The translations under genes and the position numbers were made by a program. A DNA stretch of 64,000 bases, taken from NCBI GenBank assembly GCA_045106985.1, contig JBGCFQ010000052.1:1-64000 (forward strand), in the 5' to 3' direction. The DNA comes from JAUIET01 sp045106985. Its GTDB lineage: Bacteria; Pseudomonadota; Gammaproteobacteria; Pseudomonadales; JAUIET01. Below are positions 15,574-24,416 of this stretch, piece by piece. A model generated the notes under the pieces. It did no database searches. It worked only from the letters and a program-made list of their open reading frames with translations, and was not told the DNA's origin. Within the stretch, counting starts at the first letter, position 1; each line of letters starts with the position of its first letter.

Positions 15574-17478
15574 CTACTGAACGTTACGCGCCAGGAACGC
15601 CGCTAGTGGTTCAAGCACCTGGTTATTGGCTTCATTCTCTGCGGTTACTACATCCACATGCGAATAGCCCTCTGAGATGTACACCTCAAACCCGCCGGCT
15701 ACACCGCCGTATGTTGGAAAAGCGATACTGGGTTCAGAAGCATCAACAATGCGTGGCGCGCTACCGTCACAGCTGGTTGCTACACAGTTTGCGAGAGTAC
15801 TGGCAAACGCGAAGAAATCGCCAGGAACGGGTGTTAGACCATTACTACCACCAAATGCTATTACCGGTATGTCTATGTTTTGCGCTTGGGTGCGATTATC
15901 TATATCACTGCGGCCCCTACCCAAAGGTGGCGGCGCCGACAACGCCGTTGTATTCAGACCAAGCCCAGACGTAATACTCAGTCCCGACGAGGGGTAATAC
16001 CAATCAAAGAAATTGGTGTCGCCTCGATACGTATTGCGAATTAAGTGCCCTTCAAAGTCTGTGGGTTCAACCTCTACGCCCCATATAGCACCTTGACGAG
16101 GTTCTGTCGGTGCAGCACCATTGTCGGTAAAAACACTCTCTGGCAGCTCCTCATCTCGATTTAACCAGGTAGCAAAACCATCAACTTCTGGACCTGGTGC
16201 ACCAATGGAAGTGGCCAAAAATGGTGCCGCAGCAGCACCCAAACCGTCATCATCAAGATATTGACCATAAATAGCGACTGAGGAGCCTGTGATGTCGCCT
16301 AGCAGTATTCGGACTGGAAGCAGTGCCGGCACTTGGGCCAATGCATTATTGCCTACTACCTCGCCCTGATCCGCCAGCAGGACCGACAAGCCACTGTCGC
16401 CATTGAGATCGCCATCCATAGCCACCAACTCACCGGCGGCAAAGGTCTCGGTATTTATTAGCCCTGTTGCAAACGCCGTGCGCGGCTCGATACAAGAGGT
16501 ATTACTCAAAGCGGTGCAATCAAGCGCTTCAGTGGCAACGCTGCATGCCGTGAGTCCATCAATGCAGCGCGGCTCATTGTCTCGCACCGCACCAAACAGG
16601 CCGCCATCAAACCGTGCTTCGATACGATCGAGAGTCTCTTCAGTGGGAGCATCGCCCAGCGAGCCGCCGCCACCTTCAAACAACACTAAACCGCGCAACT
16701 TGCTATAACCTGCGTCCACCGCTGCGGTATCAATGTCAAAATCAGTTGCGGCATAGCGCGCTAAATACCCCGTTCCTGCTGAATGTCCCGCTAAGAATAC
16801 GTTACCGTCACGGGCGCTCATTCTTGCTTGTTCTACCACAGCATCAATGTCTTGCGAATGCACCAAAGGACTCCAATTAGCCATAAAAGCCAAATCGCTG
16901 CTGGTATAGCTAATGAGTCTTCGGTTTGGGCCTTCTACCAAACTAGGGTGAAGATCCAGATTCAGAGCATCACCAAATAAGAAGTCCAGCGCAATACTCG
17001 AATCCCCTTCAGCTTCTGCAATTTCTAAGCCCGCGCGATCTTCTAGCTGCTCTGAACGTCGATCAAAGGCCCAAAATTCAAGACTCATCTCATGCTCGTC
17101 GCGAGCAAGCCGCATCAACTGATCAGCCATGCGCGCGAAATTCGCAGCACCGCCCTCAAAACCTGGAATGGCAATAAGAATAGCATCCGGGGTTTCATCA
17201 ATAGCGTCTGATAAAAAATAGCGTGTGTAAATTGCGTTATTCAAGGAAGGCCCTTCACTGCCGAAATGAGCAAGAAGTTTCGGGTTGGTAACGTCAACCC
17301 CGCTCGTTCCCGGCGTGTTCGTAGCCTGCGCCGCACTTGGAATACTTTCTGTTTGCTGCTCTAAGGTGGCTGCGACCTGCGGCTCTTCGGCTTCTATTGA
17401 TTCAAAGCGTGCTCCATCGCCGCTACCGCAGGCAGTGAGAGCCGTTAAAAGGAGAAGATAAAAAAAGCGCTGCTTCAT
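15574..17478 (-). CDS. Large lipoprotein with alpha/beta-hydrolase motif
   Basis: 634 residues, lipoprotein signal with lipobox LTAC (Cys17). A low-complexity Glu/Gln/Ala linker runs to about residue 60. A hydrolase-like region follows: IAIPGFEGGAANFARMADQLM near 100-125, and a nucleophile elbow GHSAGTGYLARYA near residue 230 (Ser flanked by Gly-His and Ala-Gly), with GLVLFEGGGGS after it. A later FGGSNGLTP and a HVDVV near the C-terminus could give the acid and histidine. Cysteine pairs (CIDGLTACSV, CVATSCDG) suggest disulfides. Inferred: surface or periplasmic esterase/lipase-type enzyme. No match to a named family that I can defend. It converges on the DUF2147 gene with a 34-bp gap. Confidence 0.7.
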   Translation of the reverse strand: MKQRFFYLLLLTALTACGSGDGARFESIEAEEPQVAATLEQQTESIPSAAQATNTPGTSGVDVTNPKLLAHFGSEGPSLNNAIYTRYFLSDAIDETPDAILIAIPGFEGGAANFARMADQLMRLARDEHEMSLEFWAFDRRSEQLEDRAGLEIAEAEGDSSIALDFLFGDALNLDLHPSLVEGPNRRLISYTSSDLAFMANWSPLVHSQDIDAVVEQARMSARDGNVFLAGHSAGTGYLARYAATDFDIDTAAVDAGYSKLRGLVLFEGGGGSLGDAPTEETLDRIEARFDGGLFGAVRDNEPRCIDGLTACSVATEALDCTALSNTSCIEPRTAFATGLINTETFAAGELVAMDGDLNGDSGLSVLLADQGEVVGNNALAQVPALLPVRILLGDITGSSVAIYGQYLDDDGLGAAAAPFLATSIGAPGPEVDGFATWLNRDEELPESVFTDNGAAPTEPRQGAIWGVEVEPTDFEGHLIRNTYRGDTNFFDWYYPSSGLSITSGLGLNTTALSAPPPLGRGRSDIDNRTQAQNIDIPVIAFGGSNGLTPVPGDFFAFASTLANCVATSCDGSAPRIVDASEPSIAFPTYGGVAGGFEVYISEGYSHVDVVTAENEANNQVLEPLAAFLARNVQ

Positions 17479-17571
17479 AAATGCCTCATGCCCATTGCTG
17501 CTTGTATTTGTGATTGCGATGGCTGCCGCGCCTTCCTTACTTCGATAGGCAAGACTTCAAGGAGGCAGTTT

Positions 17572-18204
17572 TTAACGAGCCAGTAACATGAAAAGCGCAT
17601 CGCTGCTCATTACGTCGGCGTACTTCGCCTGTAAATCAAATAAATTTGCGTCGTGCGCTTCCCTATTCCTATCACCAACAGCGTCTTCTAAGACCACAAC
17701 AGGATAGTCATACTGCAAGCCATCTACCGCTGTCGCGCGAACGCAGCCACTGGTAGTTAAACCTGTCACCACAATAGAATCGACGGACATTGCACGCAAT
17801 TGAGCGTCAAGGCTAGTCTTGTGAAACGCGCTTGGCCACTGTTTTTCTATCAGCACTTCATGAGCTTGACGATCTAGGTCTGGATGAAGTTGCACCCATT
17901 TAGATTCTGATGTCAGCTCATTAAGCGCATTAACCCGTGCCCTGAATACTTTTGCTTGATTAGCGTTGCTGTAAACCACAGAGGTGAAAAAGATTGGCAG
18001 CTGCCGCTTTCTAAACACATCTAACACGCGCTTGTTTGCGGCAATCACTTCAGGGCAATCGGTTCCCAATGCACACTCAGGATCAGTAAAACCGAGTGTC
18101 ATGTCCACGACTAGTAGTGCAGGATGCGCCCCAAGACCGAGTTCATTCGACTCAAGATCCACTACGAGCACCCGTGTTCGATTTAAACACACTACAATCC
18201 GCAT
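17572..18204 (-). CDS. Isochorismatase-like cysteine hydrolase
   Basis: About 200 residues of the isochorismatase fold. The triad is seen: Asp in PALLVVDMTLGFTDPE, Lys in IEKQWPSAF and Cys in TSGCVRATAVDGLQYDY, with the usual cis-peptide VTGLTTS. Family members hydrolyse N-carbamoylsarcosine, nicotinamide or isochorismate. Being last in the operon after HyuA and HyuB, a carbamoyl- or amide-cleaving amidase is the natural guess, as in creatinine degradation, where N-methylhydantoinase is followed by N-carbamoylsarcosine amidase. The start is uncertain: ATG 18204 adds an odd leader, and GTG codons around 18162-18171 may be correct. Confidence 0.85.
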   Translation of the reverse strand: MRIVVCLNRTRVLVVDLESNELGLGAHPALLVVDMTLGFTDPECALGTDCPEVIAANKRVLDVFRKRQLPIFFTSVVYSNANQAKVFRARVNALNELTSESKWVQLHPDLDRQAHEVLIEKQWPSAFHKTSLDAQLRAMSVDSIVVTGLTTSGCVRATAVDGLQYDYPVVVLEDAVGDRNREAHDANLFDLQAKYADVMSSDALFMLLAR

Positions 18205-18252
18205 CAATACACGGAGCAGAGCTGAGCATCATCGCGATGTAGCGCTCAGCCA

Positions 18253-20124
18253 TCAGCCACCTGCAACTACAAACTGAGGCTTAACGGGAGCAGGCAAATG
18301 TGTTTCTTCTTCGCATCGCGCACGAATATCTTCCAGGTCACCACCATAGTTGAACATTGGAATCTCAACACGTGAGGCTTTCAGCTCTGATCGCAAAGTG
18401 TCAGTTGCCGCTGCATCGACAGCACCGTCTTCATTAACCACCACGCCATATTGTCGGGCACCATCGCGTGTAACAAGTCGTCGACTGACATCTACTCGCA
18501 CAAGCTCCGGGTCTCGATCGTATGGGTCACCCCAACCACCGCCTCCCCAAGTATTGAAGTAGAGAAGATCGCCCTTACACACCTTTATACCTTCGACTTT
18601 TGCCGGCAGCCATTGCTCACTGCCATCCGTTCTAACAATGCGTTTGGTGGATCTTAGGCCGGTATCGCCACCTAAAACGCCCCAAGGGTAGGTGAGCCAA
18701 CGTTCGTCATGAATACCGATTTCGCCGTCACAAAGAAAACGATAGGCAACACTCAGTCCATTTCCACCTCGGTGCAGGCCAGCGCCACCCGAATCAGGAA
18801 TGGTTTCGTAATTTTCGATACGCAGTGGGAAATAGGATTCAATGAATTCGTTTGGCACATTGGTAAAGCCTGGCCACAAAGAATGGCCATCTGGACCGTC
18901 GCCTACGGGTCGCCCGGGTACACCGCCAAACCCTATCTGAAACAGTTGAAACCATTCGCCGTTGTCATCGTAACCGGAATAGAAGAGATGGGGCGAGTCT
19001 GAAAAGCCTGCCGCATTAAGCATGGCTTCAGGAGCGCCCATGCCGAGCAAGGCTCCCAACACATCAAAAATTCTACCCAAAGCATGGGTTCGACCCGACA
19101 ATGCCGCTGGAAAATTTGGTTTTAACAAAGTGCCCTGCGGAATGTTCACTTCTACAAGGTCGTAAAAACCGTCATTGAATACGATCTGCGGGTCCACCAC
19201 ATTGATAGTGAACGAACCAAAGAACATTTTGAACATATCTTCGTTGAGATAAAAGTTCACCGAGCTTTGGGCCTGAGGATCAGTACCGTCAAAATCAAAA
19301 TGCGCCACCTTGCCTTCGCGCCACATCTTACATTTTATTTTATACGGCCCCATGCCCATGCCGTCATCACAAATGTAGTCCACAAACTCTCTGGGTTCCT
19401 CAGGGATGAACATTTGAATAATATGTGACATGGCATCGTAGTTACGCTGTAACATGATATCCATAGTGGAGTAAAACACGTCGTCGCCAAAACGTTCAGC
19501 CAGTTCCACACACCTTTTTGCCGCCGTATTACACGCGGCAACCAAAGCATTCAGATCAAAACGATTCCACTGAGGCGTTCTAACGTTGTGCAAAATAAGC
19601 TCAAGCAGGTCGCTCTGCAGTACACCCTTTTTATACAATTTTGTAGGAGGTATTCGAATACCTTCCTGATAAATAGTCGTGGCCTCAATGGGGATTGAGC
19701 CAGGAACCATTCCGCCGTTGTCAGACATATGACCGAACATGGCTGACCATGCAATGTGGCGGCCGCCTTTAAAAACAGGCACCAACACGACCCAATCAGG
19801 TAAATGCGACACTGCGGCATTACACATATAGGGGTCATTAGTGAGAATGATATCGCCTTCTTCTATCTCCGCGTCATACACCTCAAGAAAGGGTGCAATG
19901 AATGAACCGAACTGACCGACGACCATTTTGCCCTGTTTATTGGCAATCATCGGAAAGCAATCTCCCTGCTCTCGTATACCTGGCGACATCGCTGTTCTAA
20001 ACAACACTGCATCCATTTCTTCGCGTGCGTTACGCAGCGCATTTTCGATAATATCAACCGTTACACCGTCAACATCGACAGCGTTTAAAGGTGTTGTGTT
20101 AGTTTCAATAAGTGTTGCAGTCAT
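18253..20124 (-). CDS. HyuB-type hydantoinase B/oxoprolinase subunit
   Basis: About 623 residues. Family features: DVDGVTVDIIENALRNAREEM at the start, FRTAMSPGIREQGDCFPMI near 60, EEGDIILTNDPYMCNAAVSHLPD near 105, and a Gly-rich end (TWGGGGWGDPYDRDPELV). This is the B subunit of ATP-dependent N-methylhydantoinase, 5-oxoprolinase or related acetone-carboxylase-type enzymes. The true start is the ATG at 20124, with AGGAG six bases ahead; a longer frame lacks a site. Ten bases separate it from hyuA. Together the pair is expected to open a cyclic or carboxylate-activated substrate using ATP. The reaction here is unknown. Confidence 0.9.
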   Translation of the reverse strand: MTATLIETNTTPLNAVDVDGVTVDIIENALRNAREEMDAVLFRTAMSPGIREQGDCFPMIANKQGKMVVGQFGSFIAPFLEVYDAEIEEGDIILTNDPYMCNAAVSHLPDWVVLVPVFKGGRHIAWSAMFGHMSDNGGMVPGSIPIEATTIYQEGIRIPPTKLYKKGVLQSDLLELILHNVRTPQWNRFDLNALVAACNTAAKRCVELAERFGDDVFYSTMDIMLQRNYDAMSHIIQMFIPEEPREFVDYICDDGMGMGPYKIKCKMWREGKVAHFDFDGTDPQAQSSVNFYLNEDMFKMFFGSFTINVVDPQIVFNDGFYDLVEVNIPQGTLLKPNFPAALSGRTHALGRIFDVLGALLGMGAPEAMLNAAGFSDSPHLFYSGYDDNGEWFQLFQIGFGGVPGRPVGDGPDGHSLWPGFTNVPNEFIESYFPLRIENYETIPDSGGAGLHRGGNGLSVAYRFLCDGEIGIHDERWLTYPWGVLGGDTGLRSTKRIVRTDGSEQWLPAKVEGIKVCKGDLLYFNTWGGGGWGDPYDRDPELVRVDVSRRLVTRDGARQYGVVVNEDGAVDAAATDTLRSELKASRVEIPMFNYGGDLEDIRARCEEETHLPAPVKPQFVVAGG

Positions 20125-20134
20125 GGTCGTCTCC

Positions 20135-22195
20135 TTATTGAACCGAGTTAATGAGTAGATTGCCAACCGTGTCTATGCTTGCATCAAAGCCTGGTAAGAT
20201 CACTGTCGTTGAGTCCATTTCCCCAACAATTGCGGGGCCTGGCACAACAAGCTCGGAATGTAATTTGCTACGGTCGTATATCTTGGCCGCATGCCAACTA
20301 CCTTCATAGTAAAATTTGGTGTCGTGTACTACACAGTCATCGAGGCTGGCCGAGGCGTCGCCTACGGTTTGCTCCTCAATGGCTTGCGCTTTTGCTCTAG
20401 CAACCGCACGAATCATTAATATCTCGTGCCCATCGCCAAGTCGGAACGTAAAAAGCTGCTCGTGTTCGGCATCAAACGCCTCAGTAAGTAAGGCCACGCC
20501 CCTCGCCTCAAGCTGGTGCTCAGTGAAATCAACCGTAATCTGAAACGCCTGGCCGGCGTAGCGTAAGTCGGCTTGATACGTGATTTGCTGGTCGGCGGCT
20601 TCAATTCCATCTGCACGCAAAGTGTCAGCCGCTCGCTCGCCTAACTCCTTCAGGTCTGCACTGAGCTTTTCGTCGCTCAATCCTGCGGTCATTGTTAAGT
20701 ATGTGCGCGCCGCTTCGTCTTGTACCTGCGTAGTGGCGTCGCCATAGGCGCACAGCACGCCGGGGCCAGGTGGCACAATCACAGGCCAGGCATCGCTTAA
20801 AATTCCAAGCGCGTTGGCGTGTAAGGGTCCCGCACCGCCAAAACCGACTAACGCAAAATCGCGAGGGTCATAACCTTGTTCTACCGATACTAAGCGCAAC
20901 GCACCAAACATTGACTCATTAACGATTTTTACAATACCTTCTGCGGCTTCCATCAAGTCGATACCACAGGCGTCGGCAATTTGCTGCACGGCTTTCACTG
21001 AGGCTTCGCGGTTAATTTCCATGTCGCCACCCAACTGAACATCAGACGGTAGATAACCCAACACCACGTTGGCGTCGCATACCGTTGGCGCATCACCACC
21101 CTTCATGTAACAGGCAGGTCCGGGTTCGGCACCTGCCGACTCAGGACCAACACGCAGTGCTTTGGTCAGCTCAGGTACGAAGGCAATCGACCCACCGCCG
21201 GCACCCACTGTTCTCACATCAACAGACGGTGCGCGTACTCTTACGTCACCAACAATTGTTTCTCTGCGTACTCTGGCTATGGAGTTTTGTATAAGAGCAA
21301 CGTCGGTCGAAGTACCGCCCATATCGAAGGTCAGAATGTTCTGAAACCCTGCCCGGCCACAAAAATAAGCCGCACCTGACACGCCACCAGCAGGGCCAGA
21401 CATCAGCAAGTTAACCGGTGATTCAGCCGCCGCGCGTGCAGAGGCTAAACCACCGTCTGAACGCAAAATAGATAGCTGTGTACCCTCCCCCATTTTTTCA
21501 TCCAGGGCCGCCTGCAAGTTACTCACGTACTTTGACACCTGCGGGCGCACATAGGAATTAACTACAGTGGTTTCAGTTCGTTCGTACTCTTGCATTTCCG
21601 GCACGACGTCGCTGGAAATTGAAATGGGTATATCCGTAAAGATTTCGGCCGCAATAGCTTGTGCACGTTTCTCATGCGCACTGTTAATGTAGGCATTGAT
21701 GAAGCAAATGGTCAGGGCCTCAATCTCGCTCTTTTTACGCAGTTCAATAAGATCTTGTTTGAATCGATCCTCGTCAAGGTCACGAACGATGTCGCCTTGC
21801 GCACTCATTCTCTCGTGTGCACCGATGGTTAACTCTAATGACGCTAATAAAGGCTTCTTAACAAAGCTTACCCAGCCGCCAAGCCCACCCGGGCAAAAAG
21901 AACGCGCCACTTGAAGAGTACTTTCATAACCGGCTGTGGTAACCAAGCCTACCTTCGCTCCCTTGCCGGTAAGCACGGCGTTCGTCGCAACCGTCGTGCC
22001 ATGCATAACCCGGTTAACCTCACGCGGGTTAATGCCTGATTCTTCGCAAATACGAGCAATGCCGTTTAATACGCCAATAGAAGAATCGCTCGGAGTGGAG
22101 GGAACCTTGGCAGTGAAAGTGATCCCAGTGTCTTCAGCAATAAGTAGCAGGTCCGTAAACGTTCCACCGACGTCAACGCCTAATCGGTAAGCCAT
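20135..22195 (-). CDS. HyuA-type hydantoinase A/oxoprolinase subunit
   Basis: 686 residues. The N-terminal phosphate-binding signature RLGVDVGGTFTDLLL, HGTTVATNAVLTGKGAKVGLVTT near 68, and the second actin-like half ILTFDMGGTSTDVALI mark the ASKHA-fold hydantoinase A subunit. Family enzymes couple ATP hydrolysis to ring opening (hydantoins, 5-oxoproline) or carboxylation. GAGG before the ATG supports the start. Middle of a six-gene operon, 78 bp downstream of the HMG-CoA-lyase-like gene. Together with HyuB it is probably a heteromer in the cytoplasm. Substrate not identified. Confidence 0.92.
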   Translation of the reverse strand: MAYRLGVDVGGTFTDLLLIAEDTGITFTAKVPSTPSDSSIGVLNGIARICEESGINPREVNRVMHGTTVATNAVLTGKGAKVGLVTTAGYESTLQVARSFCPGGLGGWVSFVKKPLLASLELTIGAHERMSAQGDIVRDLDEDRFKQDLIELRKKSEIEALTICFINAYINSAHEKRAQAIAAEIFTDIPISISSDVVPEMQEYERTETTVVNSYVRPQVSKYVSNLQAALDEKMGEGTQLSILRSDGGLASARAAAESPVNLLMSGPAGGVSGAAYFCGRAGFQNILTFDMGGTSTDVALIQNSIARVRRETIVGDVRVRAPSVDVRTVGAGGGSIAFVPELTKALRVGPESAGAEPGPACYMKGGDAPTVCDANVVLGYLPSDVQLGGDMEINREASVKAVQQIADACGIDLMEAAEGIVKIVNESMFGALRLVSVEQGYDPRDFALVGFGGAGPLHANALGILSDAWPVIVPPGPGVLCAYGDATTQVQDEAARTYLTMTAGLSDEKLSADLKELGERAADTLRADGIEAADQQITYQADLRYAGQAFQITVDFTEHQLEARGVALLTEAFDAEHEQLFTFRLGDGHEILMIRAVARAKAQAIEEQTVGDASASLDDCVVHDTKFYYEGSWHAAKIYDRSKLHSELVVPGPAIVGEMDSTTVILPGFDASIDTVGNLLINSVQ

Positions 22196-22273
22196 AAATA
22201 TTCCTCGTTATGTATATAGTTTGTACGCTATTTGTTGTTAATCGCACTTAGCCATCGTTAACGCCGCAACCGT

Positions 22274-23206
22274 TTAAGCAACCGCGTTTTTCATTAAATG
22301 TGGCTTCAACCAAGGCTTCGAACGTCCGCCGCAGCTAATGCCAGTAAGCTGCTCAGCCAAATCTGACGCATCAAGTAACTTGGGCAAATCTATACCGGTA
22401 TCAAAGCCCATAGAATGTAACATCATCACCGCGTCTTCAGTAGCAATATTGCCGCTGGCGCCTGGCGCAAATGGGCAACCACCTAGACCCGCTATTGACG
22501 CGTCGAAGCGGCGAATTCCGGCTTCTACCGCAGCATAAACATTGGCTAAGCCCAGTGCTCTGGTATCGTGGAAATGACAGGCCAAACCTAAAGCGTCATT
22601 CTCAGCCACCAAAGCCCGCATTAACTCAGAAACTTGCATCGGGTTCGCTGCACCTATGGTGTCGGCGATCACGACACTGCTGACCCCTAGCTCTAAAAAT
22701 TTCGAAGCGGCTGCGCAGACGATCGCCGGATCCGTCGGCCCGTCGAATGGGCATTCGAACGCTACCGACACCGTTGCTATAACGGAAATGTTGTCTGTTT
22801 TGGCGCGCCGAATTATTTCCACTGCGGCAAGGTCGGCCTCCTGCCTCGTCATACCCACATTTTTGATGGCCATACCTTCGCTGGCGTAGAGCACCATTGC
22901 TACGGTTTTTACTCCGGCGTTTAACGCTAGCTCGTAGCCTTTGATGTTCGGTATGAGAACAGACAACTCCGTGGCATTATCTTTCGCCGCCATGGGCATC
23001 GCAGCTAATCCTTGAATAATTTCAGCGCAACCGGCCATTGCAGGAACGGCCTTAGGCGAGACAAATGCGCCGGCTTCGATGTTTGTTACGTTCGCGTCTA
23101 CCAGAGCACGTATTAATTGCAGGCGCTCATCTACGTTCAGCAACTTGGCTTGGTTCTGTAAACCGTCGCGTGGACCAACATCATTGATTACAATGTGTTC
23201 GGCCAT
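22274..23206 (-). CDS. HMG-CoA lyase-like aldolase
   Basis: 310 residues of the DRE-TIM metallolyase family. The metal/substrate motif VGPRDGLQNQ (residues 11-20), GAFVSPKAVPAMA, the CHFHDTRALGLANVYAA metal histidines and the signature GLGGCPFAPGASGN with its catalytic cysteine (about 263-276) are all present. Known activity: Mg-dependent cleavage of 3-hydroxy-3-methylglutaryl-CoA or related hydroxyacyl-CoAs to acetyl-CoA plus a ketone or ketoacid. The start overlaps the CaiB stop (TAATG), indicating coupling. In this operon it probably cleaves the CoA ester made by the CaiB transferase. Confidence 0.9.
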   Translation of the reverse strand: MAEHIVINDVGPRDGLQNQAKLLNVDERLQLIRALVDANVTNIEAGAFVSPKAVPAMAGCAEIIQGLAAMPMAAKDNATELSVLIPNIKGYELALNAGVKTVAMVLYASEGMAIKNVGMTRQEADLAAVEIIRRAKTDNISVIATVSVAFECPFDGPTDPAIVCAAASKFLELGVSSVVIADTIGAANPMQVSELMRALVAENDALGLACHFHDTRALGLANVYAAVEAGIRRFDASIAGLGGCPFAPGASGNIATEDAVMMLHSMGFDTGIDLPKLLDASDLAEQLTGISCGGRSKPWLKPHLMKNAVA

Positions 23207-24405
23207 TAACCGATCGCCCCCGTCGCTTTCAATTCGGCAAGCTTGGCATTGTCATAACCCAATAAAGATTTGAACACTTCATCCGTATGCTCGCCAAGAA
23301 GCGGAGCTGGAGTAAAACTCTCTTCGCCGGTTCTTGAGAGTTTAATTGGATTACCCGGCCCCTTGGTTGACTTACCTGAAGGGTGCTTAAGGTCAATCAC
23401 CATATTTCTATGAAGTACTTGCTCGTCGTTCAATGCCTGGCTGAAACGATTGACTGGCGCGCAGGGAATTCTCTTCTCTTCTAACTGTGTGATCCAATAC
23501 TCAACAGTATTGCCCTTAAGGGCATCATTTAGCTTGGCGTTAATCATATCGCGGTCGGCCCAACGCCCCGGCTGCCCATCGTACTTCGGATCGTTAAACT
23601 CGGCGATGGACACTACTTCTTTCAGATTGGCCCAGAAATTGTCGGTGATTACCGCTATCACGATAAATCCGTCGGAACAGGAAAAAGTGTCGTAGGGAAC
23701 GTGTACAAAATGCGAATTACCAATCGGATAAGGATCTTCGCCCGACAAAAAGTGCATTGTCGCCATGTAGTTTAATAGAGATATCTGTGAATCTAACATC
23801 GAAATGTCGACGTGTTGACCATGTCCGCTGCGCTCTCGCTCGTATAAGGCCGAGAGAATGCCCATAACACCAAACATGCCGCCACCCAAGTCGCCTATGG
23901 GTATACCTGCACGCATTGGAGTGTTTTTGTCTTCGCCAGTAATGGACATTCCACCGCCAGTTGCTTGTGCTACTTGGTCGAAGGCTGGGCGCTTATGCTT
24001 AGGACCGTCGGAACCAAAGCCAGAGACAACACAAGTGATGATGCGGGGGTTTACTGTAGCAAGCGTGTCGTAATCAATCTTCAAACGCTCAGGTACGCCG
24101 GCGCCAAAGTTGCTAATGACGATGTCGGCCTCTTTTACCAAGGCATAAAACACATCTAGGCCTTCTGGGTTTTTTAAATCTATTACGGTGCTTTTTTTGT
24201 TTCTGTTCAGCGTAATAAAATACGCGCCCATGCCCTCTAGCGAGTTCTTCGGGTCGGTGGCAAGAAGTTTACGTGTTCCCTCACCTTGTAAGGGCTCGAC
24301 TTTTATAGTCTCGGCCCCTAGGTCGGCAAGAATCATTGAGCCATAAGGGCCCGATAGCATGTGCGTTAGATCAAGAACGCGCACGCCTTCAAGTGGCTTA
24401 CTCAT
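23206..24405 (-). CDS. CaiB/BaiF family CoA-transferase
   Basis: 399 residues of family III CoA-transferase. Typical features: PLEGVRVLDLTHMLSGPYGSMILADLGAETIKVE at the start, LNRNKKSTVIDLKNPEGLD, VVSGFGSDGP and MLDSQISLLNYM, where the Asp aligns with the catalytic aspartate of the family. It transfers CoA between carboxylic acids. Second in the operon, 11 bp after the TonB receptor stop. Inferred: activates the imported substrate for cleavage by the aldolase. No strong ribosome site before the ATG, so coupling to the receptor is likely. Confidence 0.92.
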   Translation of the reverse strand: MSKPLEGVRVLDLTHMLSGPYGSMILADLGAETIKVEPLQGEGTRKLLATDPKNSLEGMGAYFITLNRNKKSTVIDLKNPEGLDVFYALVKEADIVISNFGAGVPERLKIDYDTLATVNPRIITCVVSGFGSDGPKHKRPAFDQVAQATGGGMSITGEDKNTPMRAGIPIGDLGGGMFGVMGILSALYERERSGHGQHVDISMLDSQISLLNYMATMHFLSGEDPYPIGNSHFVHVPYDTFSCSDGFIVIAVITDNFWANLKEVVSIAEFNDPKYDGQPGRWADRDMINAKLNDALKGNTVEYWITQLEEKRIPCAPVNRFSQALNDEQVLHRNMVIDLKHPSGKSTKGPGNPIKLSRTGEESFTPAPLLGEHTDEVFKSLLGYDNAKLAELKATGAIG

Positions 24406-24416
24406 AAGTCGACTGC

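Noticed and set aside
15570..15974. Plus-strand open frame opposite the lipoprotein gene
   Set aside because: Composition (His/Arg/Tyr/Cys-rich) is that of an antisense shadow of the repetitive hydrolase coding strand.
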